Position numbers and translations under genes: made by a program
Notes under the pieces: generated by a model
What the model saw: only the letters and a program-made list of their open reading frames with translations
Databases searched by the model: none
Told to the model about the DNA's origin: nothing
NCBI GenBank assembly: GCA_001632435.1
Contig: KV424222.1
Location: 1 to 10,527 of the forward strand
DNA length: 10,527 bases
Source of the DNA: Calocera cornea HHB12733
Taxonomy: Eukaryota; Basidiomycota; Dacrymycetes; Dacrymycetales; Dacrymycetaceae
Reading direction: 5' to 3'
In this document: positions 1 to 6,840 of the stretch, piece by piece
How positions within the stretch are numbered: position 1 is the first letter of the stretch
How the letters are laid out: the number at the start of each line of letters is the position of its first letter

Positions 1-88
1 TGACATGTTCATCCAGAACATATGACATCTTCATCCAGAACATTTGACATGTTTGTTCATGATACATGACATGTTTGTCCAGAACACA
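1..88. repeat. 22-base tandem repeat, four copies
   Basis: Four consecutive 22-base units start at 1, 23, 45 and 67. Each opens with TGACATSTT and most carry a CCAGAACA core; the third unit is the most diverged, with TTCATGATACA in its second half. The array touches the window edge, so it may continue upstream. It is a short minisatellite. No spacer/repeat alternation is present, so it is not a CRISPR. It lies beside the decayed coding remains that follow on the minus strand. Confidence 0.85.
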
Positions 89-114
89 CAGTAACACTTG
101 AAAATGTTATATCC

Positions 115-975
115 TTACTTTGTCATCTCACCATTTTGTGCACAAACCCTTGTCCCTCTGTTTACACTGTCAATTACTCTTATATCCACATTATACCTTG
201 CTTTCAAATACATCTTAGGAGTGGTTGCCCCCTCAAATACATTATCAATGAAAGAAAGAAGGTTGTCATCATCCGCCCAGGTAAGAGAGCTGTCCCAGAC
301 TGTGCCTCCCCTAGAATCCATATGGATTCTGCTTAGGTAAGCAGACCTAGGGTCCACAGGCCAGCACTGGTCCACATCAAAATCTGCCTCCTGTGTGACC
401 AAAATCATTGCAAGTTGCCTTGAGGGCAAGCTTTTGCAGCTGTGGCAGGGTCTTGAGCAATTCCAGTTTCTTCAAGGTGAACATACTGAGCTGGATACTG
501 AGCACGTGCAGGTTGGGCAAGGTATTCCCACACAACAGGCTTTGATCAATGCTGATCAGGCCACTGGAAAAGTTCTTGACATGGTAGACAAGTGTGTGGA
601 GATTGGGAGTTGTGCGTACACCTGTGACCATGTTGGGTATGCTGCTGGGGCACCATCCACTTAGTGTGGCAGCAAGGCCAGCAAAGGCGCAAGGATGTGG
701 GTCCCCGTAAGGCCCAACACACTCTGGCAGAGAAGGAGATGTAACTTGTGCAGGCCAGGTTCAAGGAAGTAGCCCAGACCAGGGGCAGAGGCCCCATCAA
801 AGAGTTTGGATTTGACCACCTTCAGCATAGGGAAGAGTTCATTGAATGAGAACATGTGGAATCCCATAACCAAAGTTACATTGGCTGTGTGCCAAAAGTT
901 GTCCAGGCAGAACACCACAATTGTGAGTGCATGGATCAGGTGCACTTGTTGATGTGGCAGGGTGTGTGGGAGAGG
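115..975 (-). pseudogene. degenerate leucine-rich-repeat-like (F-box/LRR style) protein remnant
   Basis: On the minus strand three overlapping open stretches (about 975-661, 690-377 and 429-115) read as one protein-like sequence if the frame changes near 661-690 and again near 380-430. The middle part is rich in regularly spaced leucines (LPNLHVLSI, LKKLELLKTLPQLQKLAL), as in the LRR half of fungal F-box-like proteins; the first part ends with LAPLLALLPH, typical of an LRR helix. No F-box was found. The last stretch, with the segment DVDQCWPVDPRSAYLS, is not recognised and may be a separate exon. Codons are AT-richer than in the genes after position 4400. The two frame breaks and the lack of a usable start suggest a pseudogene; unrecognised introns are an alternative. 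The LRR call is inference from leucine spacing only. Confidence 0.35.
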
Positions 976-1366
976 ATCATTGGTGGTGGTGGTAGGAGGT
1001 GCAGAACCAGTGAATCAGATTAGTAGTGTGCTGGACCCAGTCTACTGTGGCATTCAAGCCATCTCCATCCTGGAGAAGTATCAGCAAAGGCAAAGGCTAG
1101 TCAGAAGAGAGAAGACTACTGCAACATGGTCATCATTGTCATCCTCCAGCAACCACTTGTCCGTAGCAGGATGCTCTGTAGCAACCACAACCATGGGATG
1201 GCCTCTGAAGGCCATGCTCTGTATGGCAACATCAGGAAGCTGCCATTCTGGGCAATGTCTGATGGGGTATGTGACAGGGGTATGGGGGATTGTGAGGGGC
1301 AGGAAGTGGGCCTTGTGCCCCAATTGCATACCAATTGTTTCTGCAAGGATAGTCAGCACAAGTTGA

Positions 1367-1600
1367 CTAGTGGGTGAAAGGAGAATGAGGCACACCCTGG
1401 TAGGTGCATTCATTCTCAGTGTTCCAGTAGCAACACCCTGTTAAAATGGGTAAGTGAGCTGGTTGAAAGGCTGGGCAATGGGAACTCACCTAGTATCATT
1501 GTCTTGCCCCATGGCATGTCAACAGTCCTTGCACTGGACTTGCACCAGTGGAAGCAGAGGTTTTTGTCATCTTCATTCTTGTAGTGGACCCTCATTCAAA
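1367..1600 (-). pseudogene. cysteine-rich exon pair of unknown identity
   Basis: Reading the minus strand, a coding-like stretch (about 1600-1490) with the motif LCFHWCKSS and ending DMPWGKTMIL is followed by a donor GTGAGT, a 52-base intron candidate (1489-1438) and an ACAG acceptor. Splicing keeps the frame and gives CCYWNTENECTYQGVPH before a TAG at 1369-1367. Paired cysteines and histidines on both sides of the junction suggest a metal-binding or disulfide-rich segment, but I recognise no family. An alternative frame across 1413-1081 is also open and reads plausibly, so the exon structure is uncertain. No complete gene can be drawn, and the surroundings look decayed. Confidence 0.25.
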
Positions 1601-1608
1601 GCTTGAGC

Positions 1609-1923
1609 TCACAATTGTTGTGGGGAGGCTGGGATGAGGTGGTGGCCAAGGACATACTGGTGCGGATTGCCGGGGTGTGCCTTGACTAGTGTATAACCTT
1701 GTGCAGTGGTGTCCTTGTAGAGAGTATGAAACAGATAGTTGGGCAGCAGTGGCCCACTAGGTGGAGAGATGGGTTGAGACATGTGGAGAGAGGGAGTGGA
1801 GATGGTGCTGCTGGGGAGATGGACAAGCAAATTGATGTGCTGGTGATGGACTATTAGTGGTGAGCTGTTGCATGGGCAAGGAATGGCTGTGTAGTGCATA
1901 GAGGCACCAAAAAATGGCAGCAA
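1609..1923 (-). other. open stretch of unknown coding status
   Basis: The minus strand is open for about 104 codons. The downstream half reads like protein (LFHTLYKDTTAQGYTLVKAH, then NPHQYVLGHH), while the first half is low in charged residues and rich in serine, proline and histidine. It lies just upstream, in the same orientation, of the cysteine-rich exon candidate and could be part of the same former gene. I do not recognise it. A transposon-derived or simply non-coding origin is equally possible. Confidence 0.2.
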
Positions 1924-2038
1924 AAATAAAGAAATTGATTGGAGAGGATCTTAATGCCAAATGTGAACGGTGTGGAAGCTGTCTGCCAAAGTCAGGGCAG
2001 ACAAGTGGCTGGTGGGTCGACGCGGACAGCTGGGATCC

Positions 2039-2421
2039 CTAAGCCGGCCGATCACCAAGCTGTCCGCAAAGACCCTCCATGATAGGGTCCGAAAGGGGAC
2101 GCGTCAGCTCGCAGGCCCGCTGCAGTTCGTGCCAACTTTCCTCATCATGTCCGTCACAAAAGTCCGTATTGTCTTCCTTTCTCGGCAGGAGGGCAGTATT
2201 CTGCCTCCAGGCATGGGCATTGCCGCTTGGGTAGTTCCTATAGGCGATCAGAACGACACGGTACGCAGTCAGCCCCGCGGCCCTCTCCGCGTACTCAAGC
2301 ATGTTCATCAGGTTGGTCGACCTGGAACGGCGCACCGACGCGAGCATGTCATAGTGGAAAAGGTTCGTCTTTATGGCCCGCGCGATCTCGCGAGGGCTTA
2401 CAATAATATTGCCTCTCTGCA
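2039..2421 (-). pseudogene. orphan exon, conserved-looking fungal protein of unknown function
   Basis: The minus strand is open from about 2421 to a TAG at 2041-2039. Its codon third positions are G/C-rich as in real genes here. The protein-like sequence includes LFHYDMLASVRRSRSTNLM, LEYAERAAGLTAYRVVLIAY and WHELQRACELTRPLSDPIM. There is no ATG at its 5' edge; instead GTGCAG precedes it, which could be an intron acceptor. No upstream exon on the minus strand is visible, because the opposite strand carries another coding-like piece there. I read it as a truncated gene or a terminal exon cut off from the rest by a rearrangement. The family is not recognised. Confidence 0.4.
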
Positions 2422-2800
2422 CATAAGATCAAGGAGCTAGTGAGTCGGCGCGTACACGTTTTCTGCCGCCCTGCCAGCTGACAAGCTCGTTATGCAGTTA
2501 GATCCGCAGTTTCTGGTATATGATATAACCGCCTCGACACATTTCACCTATACGGTCTTCCTGCTGCGCGGGCCGGCCAAATACATGGGCACGGTGCTCG
2601 CTCAAGTAGCGGCCGTCATCTTCGCCTACCACGACCCGGCCACCGTCAGTCACGCACTTCGCCAAAAGGTGGCAGATGACATGCGCGCGGAAGCGAACGC
2701 TGACAAGACCACACCGAACTTCAACTGGCTCACTCAGTGCATCTTGTACCAGCAAGCGCAAGAAGAACCTCTGCTACCCCACGCCCAGGGTCCTACTCAG
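2408..2800 (+). pseudogene. two-exon fragment of an unrecognised fungal protein
   Basis: A good intron (2440-2497) joins a short exon ending HKIKEL to one that begins LDPQFLVYDITAS and continues LLRGPAKYMGTVLAQVAAV, FAYHDP, VADDMRAEANADKTTPNFNW and LTQCILYQQ. The frame is kept across the splice and codon use is G/C-ending, so plus-strand coding is well supported. Going upstream the frame meets a TAA at about 2402-2404 with no start codon, so the 5' part is missing. After about 2770 the protein character fades, shortly before the kinase fragment. The antisense frame (2761-2498) is a shadow. The function is unknown; this could be a fragment of a larger gene moved here with its neighbours. Confidence 0.45.
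2440..2497 (+). other. intron (58 bases) in the unrecognised fragment
   Basis: The donor is GTGAGT, a branch-point-like CTGAC lies at 2478-2482 and the acceptor is TATGCAG. Splicing is in phase 0 and joins KIKEL to LDPQF. Confidence 0.6.
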
Positions 2801-2867
2801 CATGGCCTAGACGGACGACCACTTGTACATGCAGCAGCTGCTCGAGGGCACTGGCTGCCTGCACCGA

Positions 2868-2912
2868 ATATGTCCCTCTCGCGTTCCCTCACGCACAACC
2901 TCTCCCCTGCAG
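2868..2912 (+). other. kinase intron 1 with broken donor
   Basis: The 45-base segment lies between the codons for LHR and NNILHRD. It ends in CTGCAG but starts ATATGT where fungal introns favour GTATGT. The change is consistent with a single G to A at the first intron base. Confidence 0.55.
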
Positions 2913-3344
2913 AACAACATCCTCCACCGCGACATGAAGGCCCCCAACCTCCTTATCCAGCGCCCGTGTCCTGCAGATCGCCGACTTTGGCTTTGCCCGC
3001 CCCGGGCACAGCAAGCTCGCGCCCGACAGGATCAACCCGATCAAGAACAGATACACGAACTGCCTTGTCACACGCTGGTACCGGCCGCCCGAGCTGCGCT
3101 TGGGCGAGAGCAACTACGGCTTTGCGATCGACATGTGGGGGGGTTGGGGTGCGTGATGGGGGAGATGTGCCTCCGTCGGCCGATGTTTTGCGGCAGTTCG
3201 GATCTGAACCAGCTGGGGAAGATCTGGGATTGTGCAGCACACCGACGGAGGAGAACATGTCCGGTCGGGGCGCGCTGCCTGGCTGCGAGGGGGTGAAGCA
3301 CTTTGGCCGCGCAAGGAGCGGAGGGTCAAACATGAGTTTGAGCA

Positions 3345-3393
3345 GTGAGTACGCCAGTTTGGGATGTGGGACGAGCCACTGACCAAAGTCTAG
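3345..3393 (+). other. kinase intron 2
   Basis: Donor GTGAGT, branch-like CTGAC at 3379-3383 and acceptor TCTAG give a 49-base intron. It falls between a segment ending KHEFEQ and the downstream VDRLDK segment. The frame after the splice is off by one base relative to VDRLDK, one of the breaks of this pseudogene. Confidence 0.55.
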
Positions 3394-3520
3394 GTATGGA
3401 GGACACAGTCGATCGGCTCGACAAGGTGCTCCTGCTAGATCCGCACCGGCGTATCACAGCCGCTCAGGCGATAGACCACGAGTGGTTCCGGACGGACCCA
3501 CTGCCTGCTGATCCGAAGAC

Positions 3521-3573
3521 GTGCGTACTCCCGTTCCGGGCTCTGATCCGTGAACTGCTGACATCTACTGCAG
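3521..3573 (+). other. kinase intron 3
   Basis: Donor GTGCGT, branch-like CTGAC at 3558-3562 and acceptor ACTGCAG define a 53-base intron. Splicing restores DPKT followed by LSPYESSHEYDK in frame, the usual transition from the kinase fold to the C-terminal tail in this family. Confidence 0.7.
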
Positions 3574-3754
3574 GCTGAGTCCGTACGAGTCCTCGCACGA
3601 GTATGACAAGTGCAAGGCTCAAATGGAGGAGGAAAAGCGGTGGAATATGTCGCAATCTGTGCAAGCGAGCAAGCCCACCGGCCTGTCCCAGCCTCTGCCC
3701 CCAATGAGTCAGGTCCGCCCACCGCCGAACAACCGCTTCGCGCAGAGCTATTCA

Positions 3755-3768
3755 GACGTGTGACGTGT
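3755..3768 (+). repeat. 7-base tandem duplication creating a stop
   Basis: GACGTGT occurs twice in direct succession in the tail of the kinase fragment. The second copy shifts the frame and creates a TGA at 3761-3763 directly after SYSDV. A single copy would keep the tail open there. Confidence 0.75.
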
Positions 3769-3936
3769 CCCGCCTCTACGGAGGACACTCTGCCCCGGCC
3801 AGGTGGGCGCGGGCTGCCCCCTCGACCGGAGTACAACGGCGCTCGCCGTCCATATCAGCGTGGCCCGCCGCTTGAAAGGCAATCGGACGACCGTGCACGC
3901 GTGCCTGGCCGTGATGAGCCGTTGCCGTATGGGTAG

Positions 3937-4452
3937 ACCTATTTCCTTCCTCAATCTGGTTACCCGTATCTACCCCATTTTTGCAATCTCATACTGCTCT
4001 ACCATCGCACACAGCCAATCAACCTACCTTTTTCCCGCGCGTCTCGGCGAACACAGCGAATCAGCGCAGTGTATGGCAGACTCTGAGTGTATCATCGCCC
4101 TCCGTCCTTATCGGTCTTCGGGGCTGGTCTTGGACTGGACTGGGATGTGAACAATGACTTGACAGCAACCGAGGGCAGAATTCAACATGACCCAATCTCT
4201 CCCGATACGATATTCCATGGGTCTCCGTCAGGCTCTTATCCTTTATCCTGCTGTACACCCTGCACCTCTCATTCCATCTCTTTCCGGAACCCCCGCCCAC
4301 GCGTGTACCTGTCCTCCACCTCACTGTATCGCCCCCGGTGTGTTCTGCCGCCGTCTTCACCCTGCTTGTCCTCCCACGTCGGCTCGTTGTTCTCGTCTCT
4401 TTTGCTCGTCACGTCAGCATTGCGCGCTTTGCTCTGTCACCCCAGTCCCCTG
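3937..4452. other. gene-free gap between converging genes
   Basis: This stretch lies between the end of the plus-strand kinase remnant and the stop of the minus-strand APH-like gene, so it should hold both 3' ends. It is pyrimidine-rich on the plus strand, with many CTCTC and CCCTC runs from about 4190 on. Open frames exist but have low-complexity Ser/Pro/Cys composition and no conserved motif. I see no RNA gene, repeat or intron-bounded exon in it. Confidence 0.5.
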
Positions 4453-5445
4453 TCAGGAACTAAGCCCTTCCCACAAGGCATATGTTGTGCGCAGCACCCT
4501 CCCTATGGCCGCATCCCCAGGAAATCCAAAGAGAGCCAGACCCGACGGGGATTGTGGTGACATATTGCTTTCTTCTGCGCCCCCTCCCGAATTGTGTACA
4601 GCATACGCTCGACTATCCCGGAGAACTTCTTCTTCAAAACTGCCTCCAAGAATGTCCGGCCATCGCTTCTGAAAGTTGTTGTGCATGACGCAACGGCTGA
4701 GCCTTGCCCGCACCATCTCCCAGTACGGGGGGTAGTACCCACTGCCTGTGAAGTCGACGAGTGCGGCCACCTTGAAGGAAGGCAGATGGATCAGCACGTT
4801 GAACATGCTGGGATCGCCGTGCGTCAGCACCATGTCTTCCTTTGCCAAGCCATCCCTCGCAGTCGAGTACCACATGTAGCTTTCAAACGCTCCGACGTGT
4901 TGGAATGGTCCGCAAAGCCCGAATCGGTTCAGGCGCGCGTCCCTCAGCGGCCCTCCGTTGACTGCGCAGACACGGTCCCCGTAAGGGCTCTTCCTGCTGT
5001 GCAGGGTTTGGTAGAGCTCCCGGAGCTGAGCGACGAGGTACTCCTTCTCATCCGTGCTAGCCCTTGTCCACGCGTCGGCCAGCTGAATGCCGAGCACGCG
5101 CTCCATGAAGATGTACAGCTTGCCACCCCAGATGAGCGCGCAGTAGATCGACGGAACCGGCACGGCGCCGCCGCGCAGGAGGCGCAGGCAGGCCACTTCG
5201 TTGTAGCCGCCCGGCCATTCTGTTTCCTTGACATGCACAAACCATGCGAGCGTGGCTGCCCGCCCATGAGTCGTTAGCGCGTGCCCTGCTCGAACCAGCT
5301 GCCCGCCCTCACCTTGCCACAATGCGCCAATTGTCCACCGAAATAATGCTCGTTGCAGCACGGATTGGGCCACCACCGCCCACGCCCAGACCCGTTGCGC
5401 TCTCGTCAATCGTGGCAGACGTCGGGGCGGTGCCGGACGATTCAT
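4453..5445 (-). CDS. aminoglycoside-phosphotransferase-fold (APH/choline-kinase-like) protein
   Basis: Two exons (5445-5313 and 5255-4453) give 311 residues, a normal length for the large APH-like family of fungi. The family has a kinase-like fold; its fungal members mostly lack known substrates. Visible are an N-terminal QRVWAWAV stretch, PVPSIY (about residue 75), the hinge-like LYIFMERVLG, the catalytic loop HGDPSMFN (about residues 190-197: His, Asp and Asn all present), then VDFTGSGYYPPYWEMVRA, where the metal-binding Asp (about 212) is followed by FT rather than the common WE. The start chosen is the first ATG of this frame; upstream TTG codons are not credible starts. The C-terminal 50 residues after AYAVHNS are low in conservation signs and could be read through from non-coding sequence. 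It follows, 122 bases downstream and in the same direction, a small gene of unknown function. Drug resistance should not be inferred from the fold. Confidence 0.75.
   Translation of the reverse strand: MNRPAPPRRLPRLTRAQRVWAWAVVAQSVLQRALFRWTIGALWQGEGGQLVRAGHALTTHGRAATLAWFVHVKETEWPGGYNEVACLRLLRGGAVPVPSIYCALIWGGKLYIFMERVLGIQLADAWTRASTDEKEYLVAQLRELYQTLHSRKSPYGDRVCAVNGGPLRDARLNRFGLCGPFQHVGAFESYMWYSTARDGLAKEDMVLTHGDPSMFNVLIHLPSFKVAALVDFTGSGYYPPYWEMVRARLSRCVMHNNFQKRWPDILGGSFEEEVLRDSRAYAVHNSGGGAEESNMSPQSPSGLALFGFPGDAAIGRVLRTTYALWEGLSS
5256..5312 (-). other. 57-base intron without frame disruption in the APH-like gene
   Basis: On the minus strand the donor is GTGAGG, a near-ideal branch site CGCTAAC sits about 17 bases before the end, and the acceptor is GGGCAG. 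Its length is a multiple of three and it has no stop, so the frame stays open whether or not it is removed. Splicing joins GALWQ to ATLAWFVHVKE, which fits the family (a short strand before a VK) better than the unspliced 19-residue Gly/Ala/Thr insert. Confidence 0.7.
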
Positions 5446-5567
5446 GCTGGCGCCTAGCAATGGCAACGGAGGGAACGACTGCCATAACCTGGCAGCGATT
5501 CATTCACGAGGACCCCTACGCCACCCCCACACCAGGCCGCGCATGATGACACCCTAGTTACAGTACT

Positions 5568-6144
5568 TTAGCTGGCATTGCCAACGGGCCAATTCGGCTC
5601 CGGGTTCTTCGCGGCCCGCCGCTGCAAACGACCCATCAGCGCCATCGTCAGCCAACAAGTATACAGCTCGTCCATCGTTCCGGCCGGCAGCGTCACATCC
5701 CCATTATCCTTCAGCGTCCACAACACTCCCAGAACCCACCACGCGCAGCTGAAGCGTCTTGTAGCTGGTACTTTGTTAGGGAAGTATTGAACAGGCGCGA
5801 AGTCCGTCCGGATATATTTGTCAAAGCTGGCCAAATCAAGACTGATGTCATTGTCCAACAGGATGCAGCCGCCATAGCCATGTTGTTCCGTATTGGACAA
5901 AATGACCCCCCTCCTGTGGTCAGTGTACCACGGTTTGTTGTCCTTGTTGTTGATTTGGTGAACGTTCCACACGGCGGTCGTAACCGCACTGGCCTCCTGG
6001 GACACCAACGCCCAGTGGAAAGCGCTGGTGTTCTCCCCGATGGAGTAGAACGCTATCCCCAACTTGATCTTCGGACCGGCCTAAGGCAAGTCAGCTGCAT
6101 CTCCTCTTGGGCCCTCCCTCCCTTTCAAGAAAGGTTCTCACCAT
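5568..6144 (-). CDS. small fungal protein of unknown function (tentatively DUF6914-like)
   Basis: Splicing a 61-base intron (6141-6081) joins a lone ATG (6144-6142) to an exon that reads AGPKIKLGIAFYSIG and runs to a TAA at 5570-5568, giving 171 residues. The ATG is the first possible start, since an in-frame TGA lies 15 bases upstream. Recognisable signs are SAFHWALVS near the N-terminus, a central glycine-rich GYGGCILLD, and FSCAWWVLGVLWTLKDNGDV in the C-terminal half. This layout (His-Trp-Ala-Leu early, an invariant-looking Cys before a hydrophobic helix late) resembles small fungal proteins grouped as DUF6914, named from memory and tentative. There is no signal peptide or membrane span. 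Codon use is normal and no frame break is visible, so it looks like a live gene. Function unknown. Confidence 0.65.
6081..6141 (-). other. 61-base intron directly after the start codon
   Basis: On the minus strand the donor GTGAGA follows immediately after ATG. A branch-like GCTGAC lies about 15 bases before the acceptor CTTAG. The intron is phase 0, so the first coding exon holds only the initiator codon. Confidence 0.65.
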
Positions 6145-6840
6145 AGTATAGGAGCGTCAGGTATGAAAGGTACAGTGTCTTGACGTTCAACTCACGGAAA
6201 GGGCTCCCCTTATATGCCTCTCTGTGTGCACAAAGGTCTCCTCCCCATCACGGTCCCAACCGCTGCACACGCCCTTCGCTGTGTGCATCCGCTTCTCCTC
6301 CACTGACTGTTTCCGTCCATGCCCGTCCCGATGCCCCTCTTTGTCTTCCGCGTAGTAACCCAACCCGCTCTTCTTCCTCGCGTCGCCGCCTTTGTTCCTC
6401 CCATTCCACCCTTTCAATGCCTTTGTTCCTCCCATTCCACCCTTTCAATCAGCTCCCCTCGCAACCTTTTGTGTCGCCTAGAGCGCGTATCCCGCTTCTC
6501 TCCCCTCTCACTCACCGTCGGGTAGCGCACAATTGTCGTACCCTTCTGCCCTTGCGAAGCCATGCCAGTTGCAATGAGCACTCGCGTGCGCTCTCCAACG
6601 CCCTGCCTCTGTTGTATATGCCTTGTCTGCCGTAGTGAACACGCCTTCTGTAGTGTTTCTTATCCACTCCCTGCCCGTCCCCTGGGCCCTGGCCTTGTCG
6701 TTCTCCCTGGTGATCGCAACCCCCCCTCTCGCCTCTCAGCGCCGCCTTTGTTTCTCCCATTGAGCTGTCCAATAGGCGGTGCTTGCCGAGGGTTGGGTGG
6801 CGCAGCTGCCAGGCATATTCAGGAAGGCTAAAGAGGATGA
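6145..6840. other. C/T-rich gene-free region with diverged direct repeats
   Basis: The plus strand is strongly pyrimidine-rich. Its first part should hold the promoter and leader of the minus-strand gene starting at 6144; no clear TATA box was found, though TTATATG occurs at 6211. Open frames here are Ser/Pro/Leu/Arg low-complexity without motifs. Two imperfectly similar blocks are visible, about 6317-6409 and 6664-6761, sharing GCCCGTCCC near their starts and GCCGCCTTTGTT followed by CTCCCATT near their ends, so the region seems built of diverged direct repeats about 350 bases apart. Confidence 0.5.
6388..6449. repeat. 31-base perfect tandem duplication
   Basis: The block 6388-6418, beginning GCCTTTGTTCC and ending CCCTTTCAAT, is repeated exactly at 6419-6449. 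A partial, slightly changed copy of its first 18 bases occurs at about 6744-6761. The identity of the two adjacent copies points to a recent duplication or to slippage. Confidence 0.9.

Larger units (their letters stand above)
2811..3936 (+). pseudogene. 5'-truncated, frameshifted Bur1/CDK9-like protein kinase
   Basis: Successive pieces match the catalytic core and tail of the fungal Bur1/CDK9 family, the kinase that phosphorylates RNA polymerase II and Spt5 for elongation. Visible in order are YMQQLLEGTG (2826), HRDMKAPN with catalytic Asp and Asn (2925-2948), IADFGFARP (2977), VTRWYRPPELRLG (about 3085-3120), GCVMGEM and GSSDLNQLGKIW, ALPGCEGVKHF, VDRLDKVLLLDPHRRITAAQ (3406 on), then YESSHEYDKC and a Gln/Pro/Arg-rich tail ending DEPLPYG* (3934-3936). 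The glycine loop and ATP-binding lysine are absent, so the N-lobe is missing; the piece starts just after a CTAG acceptor. Frame changes occur near 2960-2976, at 3135-3150 (two extra G), 3228, 3306, 3394-3400, 3755-3768 and about 3793. The first intron has lost its donor G. Two later introns (3345-3393, 3521-3573) look intact. Several breaks are homopolymer changes, so some could be base-call errors, but truncation and duplication together argue for a pseudogene. Confidence 0.8.

Noticed and set aside
1..88. CRISPR array
   Set aside because: The 22-base units are contiguous with no unique spacers, and the sequence is fungal.
1970..2440. 156-codon plus-strand open frame
   Set aside because: It is antisense to the minus-strand exon at 2039-2421, which has better codon use and protein character.
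2498..2761. 87-codon minus-strand open frame
   Set aside because: The plus strand here has an intron-joined coding frame with G/C-ending codons; this one is its shadow.
4594..5277. 227-codon plus-strand open frame
   Set aside because: It is antisense to the APH-like gene, whose frame carries the family motifs.
5309..5503. Alternative minus-strand start region in another frame (reading MAVVPSVAIARRQ)
   Set aside because: Its phase at the donor at 5312 does not match exon 2 of the APH-like gene, while the frame starting at 5445 does.
6180..6635. 151-codon plus-strand Ser/Pro/Arg-rich open frame
   Set aside because: It is low complexity in a C/T-rich tract, contains the 31-base duplication, and has no motif.
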